A DNA stretch of 64,000 nt from Hypericibacter sp049323455 (GTDB taxonomy: Bacteria; Pseudomonadota; Alphaproteobacteria; Dongiales; Dongiaceae): contig JBMONF010000004.1 of assembly GCA_049323455.1 (NCBI GenBank), forward strand, positions 1 through 64,000, read 5' to 3'. The notes beneath the pieces were generated by a model. It was not told the origin of the DNA. It searched no databases and was given only the letters and a program-made list of their open reading frames with translations. Positions 8,328 through 17,006 of this stretch are shown here, in pieces. The position numbers and the translations under genes are program-made. How positions within the stretch are numbered: the first letter of the stretch is position 1; the number at the start of each line of letters is the position of its first letter.

Positions 8328-9311
8328 ATGGCCAAGTACGAGATGGATCGCAATCTGGCGCTGGAAGCGGTGCGCGTGACCGAGGCGGCGGCGCTCGCAG
8401 CCTCGAAGCTGATGGGAAGAGGCGACGAGAAGGCGGCCGACCAGGCGGCGGTCGACGCCATGCGCCGCGCGCTCAACGGGCTTGCCATCGACGGCACGGT
8501 CGTGATCGGCGAGGGCGAGCGCGACGAGGCGCCGATGCTCTATATCGGCGAGAAGGTCGGCTCGGGCGGCCCGCCGATCGACATCGCGCTCGATCCGCTC
8601 GAAGGCACCACCATCACCGCCAAGGGCGGCCCCAACGCGCTGGCGGTGATCGCGATGGCGGAGGCCGGCGGCTTCCTCAACGCGCCCGACGTCTATATGG
8701 ACAAGATCGGGGTCGGCGGCGGCCTGCCGGAGGGCGTGGTCGATCTCGACGCGTCGCCGGCGGAGAATCTGAAGAATCTCGCCAAGGCCAAGGGCGTCGA
8801 TGTCTCCGACATCGTGGCCTGCATTCTCGATCGGCCGCGCCATGCCGATCTGATCGCCAAGGTGCGGGCGGCGGGTGCGCGCATCCTGCTGATCTCGGAC
8901 GGCGACGTCTCGGGCGTGATCGCGACCTCGCGGCCCGAGAGCGGCATCGACATCTATCTCGGCTCGGGCGGCGCGCCCGAGGGCGTGCTGGCCGCAGCCG
9001 CGCTGCGCTGCATCGGCGGCCAGATGCAGGGCCGCCTCCTGTTCCGCAACGAGGAAGAGAAGGCGCGCGCGCGCAAGCTCGGCATCACCGACCTCAACCG
9101 CAAATACGGCCTGCTCGACCTCGCCAAGGGCGACGTGATGTTCGCCGCCACCGGCGTCACCGACGGCACCATGCTGCGCGGCGTGCGGCGCTTCCATGGC
9201 GGCGCCACCACGCACTCGATGGTGATGCGCTCCAAGACAGGCACCGTGCGGCTGATCGAGGCGAGCCATCATTTCGCGCGCAAGCCGGGCGGCGATCCGT
9301 GGCGGCTCTAA
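8328..9311 (+). CDS. glpX: Class II fructose-1,6-bisphosphatase
   Basis: Hydrolyses fructose 1,6-bisphosphate in gluconeogenesis; some homologues also act on sedoheptulose bisphosphate. The 327-residue protein has the GlpX metal and phosphate motifs GEGERDEAPMLYIGE and LDPLEGTT, plus AATGVTDGTMLRGV near the C-terminus. It starts at 8328 after GGAAGGGACGGGCGGAG. It lies 90 bases downstream of hom and is probably in the same transcript. Confidence 0.95.
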   Translation: MAKYEMDRNLALEAVRVTEAAALAASKLMGRGDEKAADQAAVDAMRRALNGLAIDGTVVIGEGERDEAPMLYIGEKVGSGGPPIDIALDPLEGTTITAKGGPNALAVIAMAEAGGFLNAPDVYMDKIGVGGGLPEGVVDLDASPAENLKNLAKAKGVDVSDIVACILDRPRHADLIAKVRAAGARILLISDGDVSGVIATSRPESGIDIYLGSGGAPEGVLAAAALRCIGGQMQGRLLFRNEEEKARARKLGITDLNRKYGLLDLAKGDVMFAATGVTDGTMLRGVRRFHGGATTHSMVMRSKTGTVRLIEASHHFARKPGGDPWRL

Positions 9312-9347
9312 ACTGGTCTTTCGCGGGGTGAAGACATCTCTCTCCTC

Positions 9348-9408
9348 GTCATTGCCGGCCTCCGCCCGGCAATCCATGGGCCCCCGGGTCAAGGCCGAGG
9401 GTGACGGG
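9348..9408. repeat. Dispersed palindromic repeat, copy 1
   Basis: The element reads TCATTGCCGGCCTCCGCCCG followed by GCAATCCATGG and ends GGGTGACG. It has the shape TCAT(T/C)-palindrome-ATCCATGG...GGGTGACGA that recurs at 40831 and 56660. It lies between glpX and recJ. It is an intergenic REP-like element with no coding role seen. Confidence 0.6.
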
Positions 9409-9449
9409 AAGAAGCCGCCTTCGCCTGCGCGCTGGCTGCGTTAGCTGCA

Positions 9450-11243
9450 ATGGCGAGCTTTTCCGGCGAAGCCGGCTCCGCCTTCCTCGGCGTCGAGCGG
9501 TCGTTCACGGGCAAGCGCTGGCGCGCGCGGCTCGGCGACGAGCGGCTGGGGCTCATGTTGGCGCAGCGCCATGGCCTGCCGGAGATCGTCGGGCGTGCGC
9601 TGGCCGCCCGTGGCGTGACGGCGGACGAGGTGCCGGGCTTCCTCGAGCCCAGGCTTCGCGACCAGCTTCCCGATCCCTCGCGCCTCAAGGACATGGACCG
9701 CGCCGTGGCGCGGCTGACCCAGGCGCTGGTGCAGGGGCAGCGCATCGCCGTGTTCGGCGACTACGACGTGGACGGTGCCACCTCCGCCGCCTTGCTCGAG
9801 CGCTTTTTCGCGGCCATCGGCCATCCGATCGCACGCTACATCCCCGATCGCATGAGCGAGGGCTACGGGCCCAACCTGCCGGCGCTGCTCAAGCTCAAGC
9901 AGCAGGGCATCGACCTCGTCATCACCGTCGACTGCGGCATCACCGCCTACGAGCCGCTCGAGGGCGCGGCCGCGGCCGGGCTCGACGTCATCGTCGTCGA
10001 CCATCACAAGGCCGAGCCGAGGCTGCCGCGCGCCGCCGCCGTGGTCGATCCCAACCGGCTCGACGAGCCGCCCGGCCTGGGTCAGCTTGCGGCCGTGGGG
10101 GTCTGCTTCCTCCTCGTGGTGGCGCTCAACCGCGCGCTCAGGGCGGCGCAATGGTACGGCGCCGACCGGCCCGAGCCCGACCTCATGCGCTGGCTCGATC
10201 TGGTAGCACTCGGCACCGTGGCCGACGTGGTGCCGCTTACCGGCATCAACCGCGCGCTCGTCACGCAGGGCATCAAGGTGCTGGCGCGCCGCGCCAATCC
10301 GGGCCTGGCGGCGCTGGCCGACCTGGCGCGCCTCAGCGAGGCGCCGGCGGCCTACCATCTGGGGTTCCTCTTGGGCCCGCGCGTCAATGCCGGCGGGCGC
10401 GTCGGCAAGGCCGATCTGGGGGCGCGGCTGCTCGCGACCGAGGATGCGCCGGAGGCCAAGGCGCTCGCGGCCGAGCTCGACGCGCTCAATCGCGAGCGCC
10501 AGCAGATCGAGGCGGGCGTGCTCGAGGCCGCGATCGCGCAAGTGGAAGAAGGCCAAGGGCGCGAGGGCGAGCTGGTGTTCTGCGCCGCGGCCGGCTGGCA
10601 TCCGGGCGTGATCGGCATCGTCGCGAGCCGGCTCAAGGAGCGCTACAACCGCCCGGCCTGCGTGGTGGCGCTCGAAGGCGGCATCGGCAAGGGCTCGGGC
10701 CGCTCCGTCAATGGGCTCGATCTCGGCTCGGCCGTGCTGGCGGCGCGCCAGGCGGGGTTGCTCGTCAATGGCGGCGGCCATGCCATGGCCGCGGGCTTCA
10801 CGGTCGAGGCGGCGCGCCTGCCGGAACTCAAGGCCTTTCTTGCCGAGCGCGTGGCGCGCCAGGCGGGCTCGGGCGGGCTGGTGCCGGAGCTAGGGCTCGA
10901 TGGCGTGCTACAGCCGGGCGCGGCGACGCCGACGCTGCTGGCGATGCTGGAGAAGCTGGCGCCCTTCGGCAGCGGCAATGCGGAGCCGCGTTTCGCGCTG
11001 GCCGCCGTGCGGGTGGTGCGCGCCGATCCGGTCGGCGACGGGCATCTGCGCGTCATTCTCGCCGGCAGCGACATGGCCCGGCTCAAGGCCGTTGCGTTCC
11101 GGGTGCGCGACACCGCGCTGGGGCATGCGCTGGCGATGGGCGCAGGGCCGGCGCTGCATCTGGCCGGGCATCTGCGCGCCGACCGCTGGAACGGGCGCGA
11201 GGACGTTCAGTTCGTGATCGAGGACGGCGCGCCGGCGCGGTGA
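9450..11243 (+). CDS. recJ: Single-stranded-DNA-specific exonuclease RecJ
   Basis: A 5'-3' ssDNA exonuclease of recombination and mismatch repair. The 597 residues carry the DHH phosphoesterase motifs FGDYDVDGATSAALLERFF, VDCGITAYEPL and VVDHHKAEPRLP. A linker and the DHHA1 region follow (GKGSGRSVNGLDL, NGGGHAMAAGFTVEA), then an OB-like C-terminal part (LAPFGSGNAEPRFAL). The start at 9450 gives the family N-terminus (FLGVERSFTGKRW). The length is normal and no key motif is missing. Confidence 0.95.
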   Translation: MASFSGEAGSAFLGVERSFTGKRWRARLGDERLGLMLAQRHGLPEIVGRALAARGVTADEVPGFLEPRLRDQLPDPSRLKDMDRAVARLTQALVQGQRIAVFGDYDVDGATSAALLERFFAAIGHPIARYIPDRMSEGYGPNLPALLKLKQQGIDLVITVDCGITAYEPLEGAAAAGLDVIVVDHHKAEPRLPRAAAVVDPNRLDEPPGLGQLAAVGVCFLLVVALNRALRAAQWYGADRPEPDLMRWLDLVALGTVADVVPLTGINRALVTQGIKVLARRANPGLAALADLARLSEAPAAYHLGFLLGPRVNAGGRVGKADLGARLLATEDAPEAKALAAELDALNRERQQIEAGVLEAAIAQVEEGQGREGELVFCAAAGWHPGVIGIVASRLKERYNRPACVVALEGGIGKGSGRSVNGLDLGSAVLAARQAGLLVNGGGHAMAAGFTVEAARLPELKAFLAERVARQAGSGGLVPELGLDGVLQPGAATPTLLAMLEKLAPFGSGNAEPRFALAAVRVVRADPVGDGHLRVILAGSDMARLKAVAFRVRDTALGHALAMGAGPALHLAGHLRADRWNGREDVQFVIEDGAPAR

Positions 11244-11309
11244 GGCGAGTGCAAAACAGATGATGAGGTCGCAGTCAGGAAGCGGCTGGACGATCCGCTC
11301 CAAGCCACC

Positions 11310-11459
11310 CCCGCCCAACCCTCCCCCGTTAAGGGGCAGGGTGAGTAGTTTTTTCACCCCCTCCCCTTGCGGGCCTTCGCCCGCCGAATGGTTCCGTTGA
11401 AGGAACACCCCGACGGGAAAGCTTCGGCCCGCAGGCGGGAGGGGGTAGGGGGAGGGGTG
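11310..11459. repeat. Intergenic palindromic element
   Basis: Arms CACCCCCTCCCCTTGCGGGC (from 11355) and a G-rich complement ending at 11459 form a long imperfect inverted repeat. An inner GGTTCC...GGAAC pair and a smaller hairpin (CCCTCCCCCGTTAAGGGGCA) lie nearby. It fills the gap between the convergent recJ and ridA genes and could terminate both transcripts. The C-rich/G-rich arm type is a common dispersed repeat of GC-rich alphaproteobacteria. Confidence 0.6.
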
Positions 11460-11461
11460 CT

Positions 11462-11812
11462 CTACTTCGCTGCCACCACCATGATCTCGACCAGATATTG
11501 GGGGCCGGCGAGGCGCGCCTCGACGGTGGCGCGGGCGGGCGTGTTGCCCTTGGCGACCCACTTGTCCCAGACCGCGTTCATCTCGTCGAAGCTGCGGATG
11601 TCGGAGAGCCAGATATTGGCCTTGAGGATCTTCGACTTGTCCGAGCCGCATTGCTTCAGCACCCGGTCGATATTGCGCAACACCTGCTGCGTCTGCTTGG
11701 CGACCGAAGGCACCGGCTTGTCGGCGACCTGGCCCGCCAGATAGATGGTGTCGCCGTGGATGACGGCCTCGCTCATGCGCGGGCCGACCCCGATGCGCGT
11801 GATCTTGCTCAT
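11462..11812 (-). CDS. RidA family protein (reactive enamine/imine deaminase type)
   Basis: A 116-residue YjgF/YER057c/UK114 protein. MSKITRIGVGPRMSEAVIHG is followed by DTIYLAGQVADKP, LRNIDRVLKQCGSDKSKIL, and a C-terminal TPARATVEARLAGPQYLVEI that includes the arginine and glutamate usual at the active site. The family includes deaminases that hydrolyse 2-aminoacrylate-like intermediates, but several subgroups have other or unknown activities. The start at 11812 is where family similarity begins; the open frame upstream of it is non-coding in character. Confidence 0.85.
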   Translation of the reverse strand: MSKITRIGVGPRMSEAVIHGDTIYLAGQVADKPVPSVAKQTQQVLRNIDRVLKQCGSDKSKILKANIWLSDIRSFDEMNAVWDKWVAKGNTPARATVEARLAGPQYLVEIMVVAAK

Positions 11813-12268
11813 GTCGCGAATTCCCCCTTTGAGAGTGGCTGGGTTGAACGAAAGGTTCGGGACTGCCGGTGGGTGAGGGCGGAGGCGCGAGCGCAAGGCG
11901 AGCGCGGCCCGCTGCCCTGCAACGGCGCGAAACCCGGAAGCCGCGGGACAAGCGCCCGACGCTCCCGAATCCCGGCCGCAGGCCGGCAAGGCGCGCGATT
12001 ATGCCGAAGGGTCGGAAGCGGCGATAGGGCAAACGGCATGGCGGAGCGCAGGTGGCGTCTGCCGGGCCGACGCCCGGCTCGTTTGGCAGCGAGGGCGGGC
12101 TGCCGCCTCTTGCGCCAGGATGCGGTCGCAAGCCGCGCGTACGGGGGAGCGCAGGACCGCGTCGGGGCGCTCCATCGGCGTCGAGGTTGATTTTCCGGAG
12201 CCGACCCGCTAGATGGCTGCGGCGCCGCGGACGGCGCAAAGGGCGCCTCGGCCGCCCGCCTGCCTCGC
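11813..12268. other. 456-base intergenic region between ridA and tRNA-Glu
   Basis: No convincing gene on either strand. Long frames here are Arg/Pro/Ala-rich, the pattern expected from GC-rich non-coding DNA. The right-hand end contains a candidate promoter for the tRNA. Confidence 0.6.
12187..12215 (+). promoter_or_regulatory. Candidate sigma-70 promoter for tRNA-Glu
   Basis: TTGATT (12187-12192) and TAGATG (12210-12215) are separated by exactly 17 bases and followed by a GC-rich stretch, as in growth-rate-controlled stable-RNA promoters. The tRNA begins about 54 bases further on. Confidence 0.4.
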
Positions 12269-12344
12269 GTCCCCATCGTCTAGAGGCCTAGGACACCAGC
12301 CTTTCACGTTGGTAACACGGGTTCGAATCCCGTTGGGGACGCCA
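12269..12344 (+). tRNA. tRNA-Glu (anticodon TTC)
   Basis: A complete 76-base cloverleaf. The acceptor arms are GTCCCCA and TGGGGAC with discriminator G, and CCA is encoded at 12342-12344. The anticodon stem is CCAGC/GTTGG around the loop CTTTCAC, giving anticodon TTC. The T-arm is ACGGGTTCGAATCCCGT. Confidence 0.97.
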
Positions 12345-12560
12345 TTTTTCGCCGTGAATGCGCGCTCGGCGCGCGGCTTCCTGTTCCTCGCAACCCAGCT
12401 GCCCGCTTTGCGCAACTGCGACATCGATTCGCAGTGTCGAGCCAAATCGGCATCCCAACGCTCTTACATACGTAGCGAAAGGCAGCGGCCGACGCGTCGC
12501 CGTCTCCCGAGCCCGTCTCCTCATGCCGCCTCTTGCGCGGCGATGCCGAAGGAGGGCGCT

Positions 12561-12986
12561 ATGGCGAAGAACGTTTCGCGCTCCAACCGACCTCGGTCGG
12601 ATCGTCTTCATCCGCTGATCTACAAGGTCATCGTCGGTCTCGCGCTGTGGACCATTCTCGCCGCGTGGGGCTTCTTCGGCGATCGCGGCTATACGGGCCT
12701 GGCACTTGCGGTGGTGACCGGCTTCTTCATGATCGCCATGGCGCTCCCGTCTCTGCTGTGGCGGACCTGGCGGAACAACCGCGCCTCGGTATCACCCGCA
12801 CAAGGAGGCGCGCCCGATGCCGTTCGTTCCTTCCGCGACTGGCTTTTCGGCGATGTCGAAACCTGGCAAGGCCGGCTCGAGGGCTGGGATGCGGCGGTCG
12901 CGGTCCTGCTGCCGATCGCGGCCGTGGCGATCGGCATGACGGCGTTCGCGATCGTGCTCCACTTCACCGCCACCCGTGGGGGATAG
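12561..12986 (+). CDS. Small membrane protein of unknown function
   Basis: 141 residues, starting at an ATG with a strong AAGGAGGG site. A basic N-terminus (NRPRSDRLHP) is followed by two closely spaced hydrophobic helices (about 20-42 and 47-67), a hydrophilic stretch containing FRDWLFGDVETWQGRLEGWD, and a third helix (about 110-133). No family function is recognised. It stands alone between tRNA-Glu and the secreted-protein pair. Confidence 0.7.
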   Translation: MAKNVSRSNRPRSDRLHPLIYKVIVGLALWTILAAWGFFGDRGYTGLALAVVTGFFMIAMALPSLLWRTWRNNRASVSPAQGGAPDAVRSFRDWLFGDVETWQGRLEGWDAAVAVLLPIAAVAIGMTAFAIVLHFTATRGG

Positions 12987-13252
12987 GGCGCCACAGCGGC
13001 GTCCGCCCGTCTGCGCGAGGCGAGGAGGATCGGGAATAATAGCGAGAAAATTGTCGAGGGCCGCGATATTCGATGAGCCGCGTCCCCAACATTAAAAAAA
13101 TTTCATTGTTCTTGAGAAACACAGTCGTCGCACTGAAAAGGCGAGGCCGGCGTCCCAACAATCGCCATATTCGCGCGCGACCGTCGGCGCGATCGGCGCG
13201 ACCGATTCTCGTAGGCGCGGCCGATCGATCGCAATCCCACAGGAGGCAGCCT

Positions 13253-13669
13253 ATGATGCGTTCTTTCATTACCGCGAAGGGCGTTCGCGCCGTGGCTTTC
13301 GCCACGGTCGGCCTGTTCGCCATCTCGACGGCGGCGTTCGCGGCCGACGTCGCCAAAGAGGTGTCGATCGCGGAGCAACATGCCAACTATGCGGCGACCG
13401 CCACCATCATCACGACGACCGACTCCCATCTTCATCACATGATCAATTGCCTGGTCGGCCCCAAGGGCAAGGGCTTCGATGCGAAGCAGCTCGATCCCTG
13501 CAAGGGCATGGGCAACGGCGCCATTGCGGACACCACCGATGCCGCCAAGAAGAAGACCCTGCAGGCGGCCCTGGCGAAGGCTGAAGCGGGCCTGAGGACG
13601 AAGGACCTGGCGAAGGCCAAGGCCGACGCCGCGGCCGCCGAGGCGCTCCTGAAGAAGGAAATGATGTAA
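13253..13669 (+). CDS. Small secreted two-cysteine protein, paralogue A
   Basis: 138 residues, with AGGAGG before the start (13253, or ATG at 13256). The signal peptide ends at AFA-30. The mature part has a His-rich LHHMINCLVGP and GFDAKQLDPCKGMGNGAI with Cys66 and Cys83, then a Lys/Ala-rich helical tail. Cys66, Cys83, His61 and most of the core match the gene at 14209 at the same residue numbers, so the two are duplicates. The conserved His and Cys could bind a metal or form a disulfide in the periplasm. No function is known to me. Confidence 0.75.
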   Translation: MMRSFITAKGVRAVAFATVGLFAISTAAFAADVAKEVSIAEQHANYAATATIITTTDSHLHHMINCLVGPKGKGFDAKQLDPCKGMGNGAIADTTDAAKKKTLQAALAKAEAGLRTKDLAKAKADAAAAEALLKKEMM

Positions 13670-14208
13670 GGGGGCGGCCGCAGCAAGCCGAAGCGATCGG
13701 CGCCAGGGCCCGCCGACGTCCACTCTCGCCTGACACGGTGCCGCTGCCTTGATGACGGGATGGGCGAGTGTCCTGCCCCAGAAATTCGCCACGAATTTCT
13801 GGGATAAGCAGGCCACTCCAATCAAATACGTAGTGGCTCGTTCAGGCCGAAATTCGTTGTCGCGAATTTCAGCGACGGGACACTGGGGCGGCGGCAGTAT
13901 CCCGTGAGAATCCAGGTCCCGAAGCGAGCCCGTCCCGTTCATGCAAGACCTCCGGTGCCGGGCGGTAGATCCGCCGGCGCCGGCGGTCGGCGCAATCGAT
14001 ATTAAAGAAAATTCATCGTCGCTCGGGCGCGCCAGCAGCTTGGCGCTCCGTCGTCTCGTCGGCACTGCCGTGACAATACCATGCCACCGGTGCCGCCACG
14101 TCGGAGTCCGTCCCGATCGTCACCATATTCACTCCAAGCGAGCGGGGACGTCCGTCGGCCATCGCTCGATGGCCGCGGCGGCGTCCACCACCGAAAGGAG
14201 TCGTTCCG
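13670..14208. other. 539-base intergenic region between the two paralogues
   Basis: Contains no convincing gene. It holds a nested inverted-repeat element (13768-13889) and, from 14001, a leader that resembles the one in front of paralogue A: ATTAAAGAAAATTCAT at 14001-14016 and GTCCCGATCGTCACCATATT at 14110-14129. The duplication therefore included regulatory DNA. Confidence 0.6.
13768..13889. repeat. Nested inverted-repeat (MITE-like) element
   Basis: The outer ends GTGTCC (13768) and GGGACAC (to 13883) are inverted. Inside are two hairpins with nearly the same arms: AGAAATTCG/CGAATTTCT (13780-13788 and 13792-13800) and GAAATTCG/CGAATTTC (13849-13856 and 13863-13870). The overall shape is a ~122-bp non-coding element with internal palindromes. 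It has no transposase, so it would need to be mobilised in trans if it moves at all. Confidence 0.6.
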
Positions 14209-14622
14209 ATGCTGTTCCACATTGTCCCGAAATCCGCAGGAGCGCTGATCCTCGGCGCGGCGAGCCTGCTCGTTCTTCCGACGGCCGTGTTCGCCAAGGC
14301 CGACCCCTCACAGGAAATCAAGACCGCGGCCGAATATGTCGCATCCGTCGCGGAAGCGCACGATCTCACGACAGCCGAGAACAACCTGCATTACACGATC
14401 AACTGTCTGGTCGGGCCCGGCGGCCAGGGCTTCGATGCCAAGGCGTTCGATCCCTGCAAAGGAATGGGGGACGGGGCCATTCCCGACGTGACCAATGCAG
14501 CCAAGAAGGAGGCATTGGAGGATGCGCTGACCAAGGTCAGGGCGGCACTGGCGCAGCGGAACCTCGAGAGGGTCAAGATCGAGGCGGCGGCGGCCGGCAC
14601 GCTGCTGCAAAGGGCGCTGTGA
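14209..14622 (+). CDS. Small secreted two-cysteine protein, paralogue B
   Basis: 137 residues, with AAAGGAG before the ATG. The signal peptide ends near VFA-29. The mature sequence keeps LHYTINCLVGP and GFDAKAFDPCKGMGDGAI, with Cys66, Cys83 and His61 at the same positions as paralogue A (13253). The second histidine of A is a tyrosine here. The C-terminal helix is more charged and less Lys-rich. It is probably a periplasmic protein of the same unknown function that has begun to diverge. Confidence 0.75.
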   Translation: MLFHIVPKSAGALILGAASLLVLPTAVFAKADPSQEIKTAAEYVASVAEAHDLTTAENNLHYTINCLVGPGGQGFDAKAFDPCKGMGDGAIPDVTNAAKKEALEDALTKVRAALAQRNLERVKIEAAAAGTLLQRAL

Positions 14623-14785
14623 CAGGGCCGAATTGACGAAGCCCGGCACGGCAGCCCGCGATGTCACGATTGGGGCTGCCGCCGCCGGGTTCGTTCGCGT
14701 AAGATTCGTCGTGCCGGGGCGGAGCCGGCAGAAGTCTCTACCGGCCCATGCCGTCGAGCGGTCGGCGGAAAGCGACGGACTGAAA

Positions 14786-15088
14786 ATGGCCCGAGCACCC
14801 AAGCACAAGAAAGCGATGCGCAAACGGATCGCGGGGTCGGCGGGGGAACCGCCGTCACCGGACGAGGCCGACGAGCTCGCCTCGCCGGCTTGTTACGCGC
14901 ACGAGGTCGACCCGGCCTATATGTTCGCGCCCTCGCCCCCGGTGTCGGCGTCGCTGCCGGAACACGCGGTCAAGCCGGCACCGATGCCCAAACCGCAGCG
15001 CATGGTTCCCGCCGCCAAGCCGCTGCCGCACGACCGGGGCCGCGGCCGGCTCAGGGTCGGGCGAGCCCGACGCGACCGCCCCCGCTGA
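14786..15088 (+). CDS. Hypothetical small protein
   Basis: About 100 residues from an ATG at 14786; the frame is open further upstream to 14633, but that part reads as non-coding. It has a basic start (MARAPKHKKAMRKR), a short motif-like core (SPACYAHEVDPAYMF) and a Pro/Ala/Arg-rich tail. The HEVDPAY segment looks conserved-protein-like, but I cannot name the family. The Shine-Dalgarno site is weak. Moderate confidence that it is a gene. Confidence 0.45.
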   Translation: MARAPKHKKAMRKRIAGSAGEPPSPDEADELASPACYAHEVDPAYMFAPSPPVSASLPEHAVKPAPMPKPQRMVPAAKPLPHDRGRGRLRVGRARRDRPR

Positions 15089-15120
15089 CGCTACGCCGGT
15101 ATTCGGCTAGCGTGGGGCCC

Positions 15121-15543
15121 ATGATCCGGATCACCCGCAGCATTTCCCTCGACGAGCGCGAGATCGAGGAGACGTTCATCCGCGCCTCCGGGCCCGGCGG
15201 CCAGAAGGTCAACAAGGTCTCGACCGCGGTCCAGCTCCGCTTCGATGCGCGGGCCAGCCCGAGCCTGCCCGAGGCGGTGCGGGCGCGGCTGGAGCGGCTC
15301 GCCGGCCAGCGCTTGACACTGGAGGGCGTGCTCGTCATCACCGCGCGGCGCCATCGCACGCGCGAGCGCAACCGCGAGGATGCGCTGGAACGGCTGGTCG
15401 CGCTGATCCGCCGCGCCGCCGAGCTGCCGGTGCCGCGCCGCCCGACCAAGCCCACGGCAGCGTCGAAGCGCCGGCGGCGCGAGGCCAAGGGCCGGATCAG
15501 CGCGATCAAGCGCATGCGCCGCGAGAAGACACCGATGGAGTAA
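15121..15543 (+). CDS. arfB: Ribosome-rescue peptidyl-tRNA hydrolase ArfB
   Basis: Rescues stalled ribosomes by hydrolysing peptidyl-tRNA in the absence of a stop codon. The 140 residues begin IRITRSISLDEREIEETFI and contain the release-factor GGQ motif in ASGPGGQKVNKVST. They end in the basic tail (SKRRRREAKGRISAIKRMRR) that enters the empty mRNA channel. The length and tail identify ArfB/YaeJ rather than a full release factor. The start at 15121 matches the family N-terminus. Confidence 0.92.
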   Translation: MIRITRSISLDEREIEETFIRASGPGGQKVNKVSTAVQLRFDARASPSLPEAVRARLERLAGQRLTLEGVLVITARRHRTRERNREDALERLVALIRRAAELPVPRRPTKPTAASKRRRREAKGRISAIKRMRREKTPME

Positions 15544-15583
15544 GAAACGGGCCGGGCGGTCGTGTGCTTCGTTGCCCTTCGCT

Positions 15584-15979
15584 TTATGGCTTCTCGCTCG
15601 CCGCGAAGTCGAGCTCGATGCGCGCCCCGTTGGGATCGTGGAAGAACACCTGCCAGACGCCCGAGCCTGCCTGCTGGCGCATGATGTATTTGATAGTGCG
15701 CGCCTCGAGCCGCTGGATCGTGGCGGCAAGGCCGACGGCGCTGAAGGCCATATGGTCGATCACCCCGGCGCGCGGCTCGGGCAGGGGCCGGCCGGCGACG
15801 ACATGGAGCACGGCCTGCCCGTCCGGGCCGGTCGGCTCGCTCGCATAGAACCAGGCGCCGGGAAATCCCAGCGGGGCGCGGTAGCCTTGCTTGAGGCCCA
15901 GCACGTCGCTGTAGAAGCGCACGGTCGCGTCCAGATCTTCGGCCAGGACCGTAAAGTGGTTCATGCCCTGGATCGTCAT
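15584..15979 (-). CDS. VOC (glyoxalase/bleomycin-resistance) family protein
   Basis: 131 residues forming one vicinal-oxygen-chelate domain: MNHFTVLAEDLDATVRFYSD, VLGLKQG, HVVAGRPLPEPRAGVIDHMA, and WQVFFHDPNGARIELDF at the C-terminus with the typical terminal metal-ligand glutamate. The early and middle histidines and this glutamate could form the metal site. The substrate cannot be deduced. It converges with arfB and stands alone on its strand. Confidence 0.85.
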   Translation of the reverse strand: MTIQGMNHFTVLAEDLDATVRFYSDVLGLKQGYRAPLGFPGAWFYASEPTGPDGQAVLHVVAGRPLPEPRAGVIDHMAFSAVGLAATIQRLEARTIKYIMRQQAGSGVWQVFFHDPNGARIELDFAASEKP

Positions 15980-16131
15980 GAGGCGTCTCTTCCTTTCATC
16001 GCGCGCAGGTCATCGCATGCCGGCCGCTCTCGAAACGGCTGAGCGCGGCAGGCGATCGCCGATAGACTCGTCCCGCGCGGGCGATTGACAAGCCTACCGA
16101 TTCTCGCGAACGGTTTTGCCGGCATAGCGCC

Positions 16132-16947
16132 ATGAGGGGGCCGATTCCCGTGAAAATCTATATCAGCGCCGACATCGAAGGCGTCGCCGGCATCACCGAT
16201 TGGAGCGAAGCCGATTACACCCATCCGAGCTATCCCCAATTCCGCGAGGAGATGACGCGCGAGGTGGTGGCGGCCTGCGAGGGGGCGATGGCGGCCGGCG
16301 CCACCGAGATCCTCGTCAAGGACGCCCATCATACGGGGCGCAACATCCTGGCCGCGCAGCTCCCCGCCTGCGCCCGGCTCATCCGCGGCTGGAGCGGTCA
16401 TCCGCTCGCCATGGTGCAGGAGCTGGACGAAAGCTTCGCCGCGGTGCTGCTGATCGGCTACCACGCCCGCGCCGGCGCCGAGAGCAATCCGCTGGCGCAC
16501 ACGATTTCGCTCAAGGTGGCCGAGATGCGGATCAACGGAGAGCCCGTCTCGGAGTTCCGGCTGCACACCTACGCGGCCGCGCTCTTCGGCGTGCCGGTCG
16601 CCTTCGTCTCGGGCGACGAAGGGTTGTGTCAGGACGTGGCGGCCCTGAACGGCAAAATTCGGGGCTTCGCCGTGAGCAAGGGCGTCGGGCCCTCCACGAT
16701 CAGCCTGGCGCCCGAGCGCGCCCAACGCGGCATCAAGGATGGGGTGGCGGCCGCGCTGCGCGAGGATCTCGCCGCCAAGAAAGTGCGGCTGCCCGATGCC
16801 TTCACCCTCGAGATCAAATATACCGATCCCGTGAACGCCTATAAGTCGTCCCACTATCCGGGTGCCCGGCACGTCGGCGGCCAGACCGTCCGGTTCGAGA
16901 CCGGCGACTATTTCGAGGTCATGCGGGCGCTGCGTTTCATCGTCTGA
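16132..16947 (+). CDS. M55 family D-aminopeptidase (DppA-like)
   Basis: 271 residues of the zinc-dependent DppA fold: KIYISADIEGVAGITDW (Asp and Glu ligands), VKDAHHTGRNI and LIGYHARAGAESNPLAHTIS (histidine ligands), with YTDPVNAYKSSHYPGARHV near the end. Family members cleave N-terminal D-amino acids from short peptides, for example D-Ala-D-Ala from peptidoglycan turnover. The start could be the ATG at 16132 or the GTG at 16150. No dpp transporter is adjacent, so the substrate remains open. Confidence 0.88.
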   Translation: MRGPIPVKIYISADIEGVAGITDWSEADYTHPSYPQFREEMTREVVAACEGAMAAGATEILVKDAHHTGRNILAAQLPACARLIRGWSGHPLAMVQELDESFAAVLLIGYHARAGAESNPLAHTISLKVAEMRINGEPVSEFRLHTYAAALFGVPVAFVSGDEGLCQDVAALNGKIRGFAVSKGVGPSTISLAPERAQRGIKDGVAAALREDLAAKKVRLPDAFTLEIKYTDPVNAYKSSHYPGARHVGGQTVRFETGDYFEVMRALRFIV

Positions 16948-17006
16948 GCGCCGGACCGGCGCCGGCGCCCCTCGCGCGGGCGGAACTCACCGACGCGCGA
17001 GGCTCG

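Noticed and set aside
11498..12190. A plus-strand 230-codon frame antisense to ridA and running into the gap before the tRNA
   Set aside because: The ridA reading has clear family motifs, and the remainder is low-complexity Arg/Gly/Ala sequence.
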